Source of the DNA: Siphonodentalium dalli
Lineage: Eukaryota; Mollusca; Scaphopoda; Gadilida; Siphonodentaliidae
DNA: 64,000 nt
Assembly: GCA_032622095.1 (NCBI GenBank)
Contig: CP136064.1
Coordinates: 109,914,004-109,978,003, forward strand
Reading direction: 5' to 3'
Position numbers and translations under genes: made by a program. Shown here one piece after another: positions 52,201 to 61,200 of this stretch; the first letter of the stretch is position 1; each line of letters starts with the position of its first letter. Below the pieces are notes generated by a model. That model ran no database searches. It worked only from the letters and a program-made list of their open reading frames with translations, and was not told the DNA's origin.

Positions 52201-55200
52201 AATCTAAATGTCAATATCAACATTCATGACAAGTTGCATAATGATCGGATCAGGGATGTGGTCTGTAGGGTGTGCCAAAGTATTTAGTGATGCAAAGAGT
52301 AAATTCTAAAATGGCCACTGGCGGCCATGTTTTTTTGCCGAATGACCCCAAAATGACTCGTTCCCATCTACATGTCAATGTCAACAGCCATGACAAATTT
52401 CATGAAGATCAAACAAACAGATCGGTCTATAACCCATGCTAATGAATTTTGTAGAAATATTTACTCATACAAAGAGTAAAATCCAAAATGGCCATTAGTG
52501 GCCATATTATTTTGCCGAATGACCCCAAAATGACTCGTTCCCATCAAGAGGTCACTCCGATGATCCATTTGAAGTTTGGTGATGATCAGATCAGGGATGT
52601 GGTATGTAGTGTATGTCAAAGTATTTAGTGATGCAAAGAGTAAAATCCAATATGGCTGCCGGTGGCCATGTTTTTTTGCCAAATGACCCCAAAATGACTC
52701 GTTCCCATCTGTATGTCAAATGGGTTAAAATTCTGTCAAAAAATCGGTCTATAACCCATGCTAATGAATTTTGTAGAAATATTTACTCATACAAAGAGTA
52801 AAATCCAAAATGGCCATTAGTGGCCATATTATTTTGCCGAATGACCCCAAAATGACTCGTTCCCATTGGTGATGATCGGATCAGGGATGTGGTCTGTAGG
52901 ATGTGTGAAAGTATTTAGTGATGCAAAGAGTAAAATCCAAGATGGCTGACGGCAGCCATGTTTTTTGGCCAAATAACCCCAAAATGACTCGTTCCCTCGT
53001 TGTTCCATATGAAGTTTGATGATGATCGGATCAGAGATGTGGTCTGTAGGATGTGTCAAAGGATTTAGTGATGCAAAGAGTAAAATCTAAGATGGCCACC
53101 AGCAGCCATGTTTTTTGGCCGAATGATCCTAAAATGACTCGTTCCCATCTACATGTAAATGTCAACATTCATGACAAATTTTATGATGATCAGACAAACA
53201 GTACGGTCTGTAGCCTGCGTCAATGGATTCAAATTTGAAATCCAAGATGGCCAACAGCGGCCATGTTATTTGGCCGAATGACCCCAAAATGACTCGTTCC
53301 CATCTACATGTCAATGTCAACATTCATGACAAATTTCATAAAGAACTGACCAAAGATACGACCTGTAGCCCGCGCGAAAGTATTTAGTGATGCAAAGAGT
53401 AAAATCCAAGATGGCTGATGGCGGCCATGTTTTTTGGCCAAATGACCCCAAAATGACTCATTCCCATCTAGAGGTCGCCCCGATGATCCATATGAAGTTT
53501 GGTGATGATCGGATCAGAGATGTGTCTGTAGAATGTGTCAAAGGATTTAGTGATGCAAAGAGTAAATTTCAAGATGGCCACCAGCGACCAATTTTTTTTG
53601 GCCGAATGATCCTAAAATGACTCGTTCCCATCTACATGTAAATGTCAACATTCATGACAAATTTCATAAAGAACTGACCAAAGATACGACCTGTAGCCCG
53701 CGCGAAAGTATTTAGTGATGCAAAGAGTAAAATCCAAGATGGCTGATGGCGGCCATGTTTTTTGGCCAAATGACCCCAAAATGACTCATTCCCATCTAGA
53801 GGTCGCCCCGATGATCCATATGAAGTTTGGTGATGATCGGATCAGAGATGTGTCTGTAGAATGTGTCAAAGGATTTAGTGATGCAAAGAGTAAATTTCAA
53901 GATGGCCACCAGCGACCAATTTTTTTTGGCCGAATGATCCTAAAATGACTCGTTCCCATCTACATGTAAATGTCAACATTCATGACAAATTTTATGATGA
54001 TCACACAAATAGTACGGCCTGTAGCCCGCGCCAATGGAAATTGTTGACGGACACACACACGGACGACGGACGCCAACCCATGGCAATAGCAAGTTGAGCT
54101 AAAAAGTGTTAAATCTAAAAAAAATAAACAGTGTAAATTTTTTTTTAAAAGAGTTATGCCCCTGGCTCCACCCATATCTGACCTAGTGACCCTATTTGAA
54201 CAGATCTGAACCCCAGTCGCCCAAGGACCCTTCATACCAAATATAATCTAAATAGGCCCGATGGTTCTTGAGAAGAAATCGTTTTAAGAATTACTATGGA
54301 GGGAAAGAGTTATGGCCCTGGCTTCGCAGCTATTTGACCCAGTGACCTCATTTGAACAAATCTGAATGTGAATCACCAAATGAACATCCACACCAATTAT
54401 GAACCCATTTGGTCCTATGGATCTGGAGAAGAAGATGTTCAAAGAATTGTTGATGGACGGAAGGATGGACAAACACATGGGTAAATATGTGGCTATTATG
54501 TGTCTCTAATTTTCATGTGGCTTCTCAAGTAGCCATAAAATTTTATGTGGCTATCAAGTAGTTGATAGTGATAAAATTTCAGATTATGGAATCATAACAT
54601 GTTGGCATTATAGCAGAATAAGCTGATAGAAACTCAAAAACTTGCATACAGCAAATAGGACAGTGGAATAGGAGAAACTGACAGGTCCGTGATTGGGTGA
54701 CTAGCCACATAACTGTCCGAACACCTGCTATTGACAAATCGTGGACGTCTAAATCAATGGACTTTTAGTTTCCAACTTTTGAATGACTTCAAAATTAAAT
54801 AGGCTGATTTGGCCAAATAGATCATTTCTGAGGGTTCATCTGAACGCTTTTACATGGCTAGCCACGTAACAGAAATTAGTCACATAAATATCCATTTCAC
54901 AAGATCATAGCCACATAAGTAGTCATATGTAAACACGGACGGACGCCCAGATGTACAGACGAGGAGTGATGCCTATAGCTCCACCGGAGACTTCGTCTCA
55001 GGTGAGCAAAAAACCAATGTTTTCAGATAAACTAAGATGAAATAACTCTAAAACGGAAAATCTGGAAATAACAATTGAACATAGGAGAAACTGATTGGGT
55101 GACTAGCTACATAACCTGTTCAAACACCTCCTGTGGACAGATCATGGATGTCCAAAGGGGGTTAACGTTTTTTGGGGTGAGTGGCTGGATATTAAATCTC

Positions 55201-58200
55201 ATAGCTGCCCCTGTTAGAACTAATCCCAACAAAGTCAAACGCCTTTCAAGCCAACAACAGACCCAATTGTAAATGAATGGTTAAATGTGTGTATGTTCTT
55301 CAAAATGACATTTTATATTGCTAGCAGATCAAATGAGTACAAACTGGAGTCTCATGGTAATACACCGGACAGATATTAATTACCTAAACAACAAGACAGT
55401 CAATGACTGTGGGGTCGCTCACCAGACTGCAAAGACTGGGACTCTGGAGACCAAAACAGTGAGCACTTTTCATAATCACTTTAAAAGAAGTAGATTTAAA
55501 CAGGATATGTGGCTAGAGAGACTTCCAAGTATGTAGCTTGGTAAAAAACCACCTTGAAATTGCCAACTGTACACTACTGATCACCCCCCTCCTCCAGCTC
55601 AACAAGTCCCCTCCCGACCGGGATCCAGACTCCCAAGTCTTAGGTTGGAATTTCACAACCGACACCTCAAACTTTCTCAATTGTTGGAAATTTTCAATCT
55701 CACAAGCGCCTTTTTCTAAAACCATTTAAACATGTTTGAAGCCCAATTATCCATGGACCCAAAACACAATACATGTATGTCAGACCAATCAGTCAGGTGG
55801 TTCCAAGGTAGATGTTTTAATGAATTTGGTATTTCTATGATTTTATTGGACACAAAAGTGTTAACTCCCCATAGACTGCCATTTCTTGACAGGTTGAGCT
55901 CATTTTAACAAATCTGTATCTCAGTCACTAAAGGATCTTCCTGATTCCTCCATACTATATGTAAGCTAAATTGTCCAAAATCCCTTGAGAAGACATTTTA
56001 AGAATTACTATAGAGACATATAGTTATGTCCCTGGTCCCACCCTTTTAACCTGGTGACCCCATCTGAATAAATTTGAATCCCAGACACCAAAGAACCCTT
56101 CATACATATCATAAATATCAGTCAAATAGACCTGATGGTCCTTGTGAAGGAAGTATATTAAGAGGGAAACTGTCCTTCGCTTGGCCCCTATTTGACCAGG
56201 TGACCCCATTAAAAAAATCTGAATTGCAGTCAAGGAAGAACATTCCATTCTATATAAGCCAACTAGTTCTTGCAAACATATTTTAAGAATTACTATGTAG
56301 TGAAATAGTTAAGTCTCTTGCTCTGCCCTTATTTGACTTTGTGATCCCATTTTCACAAATCTGATAAGGATAAAAATTAAGTTCCCCAGTTGAAGTTGGT
56401 GATATTCACCCATTGGGCACCTCATTTATGAATTTTATCTTCTGCAAATTAGGGGATATAGAAACTTCCTAGAAGGGAAATTTAACTAACAACAATGTAA
56501 ATTTGATACTATAGATACTTCCCAGAAGATGAGGCCTAAGCAGAATGAGGTCGTCAGAGGGTGAATTTGGTGATGCTAGCCTGCTGTGCCGGATAGCATC
56601 ACAAAAAGCGTGTCTGTTCCTACATTGTGTATGCCTGGCCTCAAGCAACACAATGTATTATACAACAAGCCTTGAAATAGTGTGATAGTGTGTCTGTCAT
56701 TTGCAGAGTGAGGTCCCCAGAGGGTGAATTTAGTGACGCTAAATTCACCCTCTGGGGACCTCATTCTGATAAAGTCCTCAACTGCTATGGAAGACCTAGA
56801 ATAAAATTGAATTTCCCCAGTTGAAGTTGGTGATGTTCACCCATTGGGCCCCTCAATTATGAATTTTATCTTCTGCAAATTAGGGGATATAGAAACTTCC
56901 TAGAAGGGAAATTTAACTAACAACAATGTAAATTTGATACTATAGATACTTCCCAGAAGATCAGGCCTAAGCAGAATGAGGTCCCCAAATGGTGAATTTG
57001 GTGATGCTAGCCTTGAATCAAGCTTTGAAATAGTCTGTCTGTTATTTGCAGAATGAGGTACCCAGAGGGTGAATTTAGTGAGGCTATCCTGCACAGCGGG
57101 CTAGTATCACTAAATTCACCCTCTGGGGACCTCATTCTGATAAGGCCCTCAACTGCTATGGAAGACCTAGAATAAGATTGAAGTTCCCCAGTTGAAATTG
57201 GTGATGTTCACCCATTGGGCACCTCAATCATGAATTTTATCTTCTGCAAATTAAGGGATACAGAAACTTCCTAGAAGGGAAATTTAACTAACAACAATGT
57301 AAATTTGATACTATAGATACTTCCCAGAAGATGAGGCCTAAGCAGAATGAGATCTTGAGTCTCTAGATACTTCCCAGAAGATGAGGCCTAAGCGGAATAA
57401 GGTTCTCAGAGGGTGTATTTGGTTATGCTAGCCTGCTGTGTAGGATAGCGTCACTAAATTCACCCTCTGGGAACCTCATTCTGGCTCTGCCAGGCACTCT
57501 TTGAGAAAATGAAATTAATCTGATTTTAATGACCACTGAGTGATAATATAAACAACAAGGGTGCCTGATTTGTTAACACCATTAATCTCATTTAAATTAT
57601 GGATGACACGAATACACTCCCTGGGGACTCTGTCTAAGGCTGCAGAATCTTTATCTCTCTATCTGCCTTGCCATGTGTCAATAGTGTCATGTCTATCAGT
57701 TCATAGGAGAGTTGCCTTGTATAAATGGGAATTTAAATAAATATACTTTATTTACCTGTGAGTTAGGATATGAGATAGGGTGGAATGCTGTTGGTTGGGG
57801 GTGGGGTTCTGGGTCATGTGGGGGGGGGGGGTGATATATTTTGTTTGTATGTTAAATTGATCAAGGAGTTCCTGAATTTTTTATTATTTTTTGGGGAATT
57901 ATGGCCCTGGCTCCACCACTATTTGACCCAGTGACCCCATTTGAACAAATCTGAACCCCAGTCATTCAATGACCCCACATACCAAATATAAACTAAATCG
58001 GCTTAATGGTTATTGACAAGAAGTCGTTATAAGAATTACCAAGGAGGAATATAGTTATGGCCCTGGTTTCGCAATTGTTTGACACATTGACCTCATTTGA
58101 ACAAATATTAATGACAGTCACCTAGGGAACATCCACACCAAATATGATCAAAATGCAAAAATGTTATTTTTTGGTTTTTAGAGTTATGTCCCTGGCTCTG

Positions 58201-61200
58201 CCCCTAATTGACCCAGTGACCCAATTTGAACAAATCTGATTCCCAGTCACCCAAGGTCCCTCAGTACCAAATATAAGCTAATTCGGCCCAACATTTTTGT
58301 AGAAGAAGTCATTGTAAGAATTACTATGAGTTATGGCCCTGGTTTCTCAACTAATTGACCGGGTGACCTCATTTGAACAAATCTGAACACCAGTCGCCAA
58401 AAGACCCTCCATACCAAATATTAGCTAAATCGGCACAATGGTTATGGACAAGAAGTTGTTGTAAGAATTACTGTGGAGGAATAGAATTATGGCCCTGGTT
58501 TCGCAACTATTTGACCCAGTGACCTCATTTGAACAAATCTGAATGAGAGTCACCTAGGGAACATCCACACCAAATTTGAACTAAGTTGGTATGATGGTTT
58601 CAGAGGAGAAGATGTTTTAAAAAAAAGTTGACGGACAGACGGACGGACGGACGAGGAGTGATGACTATAGCTCCACCGGAGACTTTGTCTCAGGTGAGCT
58701 AAAAACTGGCTGTCAGTATATCTGATCTGAACACATGTGTATCCACACATTAGACTGGTATGTTTACTATTGTAAATCCAATGCTATTTACATATGTTCT
58801 GCTGGATTTTAGAATGATTTAAACCAAATTTACTGTGTCGGCTCTGGGTACCCATGAGGATGTTATAATGGTAATAGTTTGTCATAGTTTTGAAAAAAAA
58901 ATAAAAAATTATTTGAGCAAGGAGTTAAATCTATATTAAATAATAAAACAAAACTATTTAGAACATTTTTTTATTTTAGTCTTTTTTTATTGAGCAATCT
59001 AAAGGAGAGCAATCTGGGGAAAAAAAACAAGTCAACCTGGCTGCCTGACCGGTGTAAATTCCAGGTCAGGCAGTGATCCAGGTTGAGTGAGCTCAGCACG
59101 AGTCTGACTTCAGCGGGGATTATAGATGAATCCATTGTCCGCTGAAGTCAGTAATCCGATCGCCAGGTGGTCGATGTCCAGGAGCGCTCAAGCCGGGACG
59201 TCTTGTCCACCGACGGTCGGAGCTCGAAAATGGTTAATGCCAGAATGGAAACGGTAACGGTATATATAATAGTAGTGAACTCTACTTAGAACTCTGATAC
59301 TAACTCATAGTACAGCTTTACAACAAAATTCACAAAATGCGTAAAACAAATAAACTTAATATCGTTCATGCTAAACCTTATTCACCACAAACAGCTCTGA
59401 GACAACATCGACCGAGAGTGTTTTGATATGGACTATAATCCTCGCCGGACTGCCGGAGGAACAGGATAGACCCGTCAAAATCTTCGAGTCAGACCTCTTT
59501 CTTCATTCGTAAAAACATGACAGAAGTTGTTAGAAATGGCGGCAAGTTTTGTTTGAAGCGACGAAAGGATAAAAAGACTGTGTACCATGTTCTCGAACCG
59601 CAACCAAACACACGATTTAGTGATTCTTCATCGGCGATATTCAAAACTAGTTAACAATAGTGCATATCAACGACGGATTTCATGGTTGACTGTGGACGTC
59701 AGTAATGTTGTTTGTATAGAGTATATCGGCACCTATTCGGGACATGCTCTGCATGGCAATAGCGACACCAAAGCCTACATCAGAACTCCTGCCCAAACCG
59801 CTGACACTATCAAGGAGAAGGTAAAAAATTAAATATTGTTTACACTAATTCCGACTGTACTACTTACGGAACATTCTTCTCTGAAATCGCAGCTTCTATT
59901 TCCGACTGTCCTTCACAACCGATTATCGGCACCGCCGACGAGAAGGCTATGAAGCTTGGAGCCACATTTGCCTTCCAAAATGGGAAGATATCGTGTGTGC
60001 GTCATCTCAAGAACAACGTTATTCACATGTTAAGGGATTCTATAGGAACGACTACGACACAAAGAAATGTAATTCTAGAAGAAATGTTCGGCGAGCATGG
60101 TATAACAACGGCAGATAACGCATCAGTTTTCGACTATAGGATTCAAAAGGCTAAACGGACAATAGACTTAACAGCACCAACATTCGCAGACTACTTTGTT
60201 AATAGGATGAAGCCACTGTTTACTGAAAATTTTGAAACTGCCCAACTACCAGGATTGGCAATGGATTTATCGAATTGGACCAATAACAATTGTGAGTCGC
60301 TGAACCATATTCTAAAACAGGCAGTTGATTGGAAGTCAAAACCTTCAATGGAGTTAGTACAGGCACTGTTTAGTATAGTTTATGGAGAATACAAGGAATT
60401 GCAACGTAGTTTATTTGGATTCAAACAATTTACGTTAAGCCAGGAGTTCGCAAAATTCTATGTTCGCCCCGAAATTTGGAATACAAAATCATCAGAAGTA
60501 AGAAACAAACATTTTAATAGATTTTTAAGAGAAATAAAGCCAGTCCAACAGAGCTGGTACTTTTAGCTGTTAGTGCAGGAAAAAAACCGGGACAACGAAA
60601 TAGAAAACGAACGGCAAAGACTACCACAATCCCTTGTAGCAAAGTTTCCAGGACCGGACAATAAAATAAAACAAAGAGATAAACAAAACGATGTTACCAT
60701 GTAATACATGTATCCAAATATTTTTTAGTCAATAAAATCTTCCCAAACGAATGCCTCAATATCTTGGTTTTTCCCATTCCTTACCTGGCCATATATATAA
60801 TTTATTCTAATAAACTTTTCTTTCAGCTCACTGCTATATATATGTATATTTATAAAACTGTGCTCTATTTTTCTTTTGTTGCTGTTCTACTATTCTCATG
60901 TTATACTTGTTTGCATTTACCAAGAAAAAAATTGAGGAGAAAAAAATCCAACTCTTAATTTTATCATTCAGTCCCACAATTCAGTCCAATTCCTTCAATA
61001 ATCGATCAGTATAACGATTAAATTAAAGCCCTTTGATTAAAGCCCTTTGTAATCAGCACCTCCACTGATTAAACATATCGTTGTGTAAACACGCATGACT
61101 AATCCGCCGTAATCCACCCTCGACGAGAGGGACTTACTGCATTTACCGGGGACTTGATGCATATACCGGGGACTTGCTGCATATCCAGGGACTTGCTGCA

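Noticed and set aside
53387-53948. Two identical 77-codon ORFs as a duplicated gene
   Set aside because: They are core units of a non-coding pearl-like element; other units are broken in this frame.
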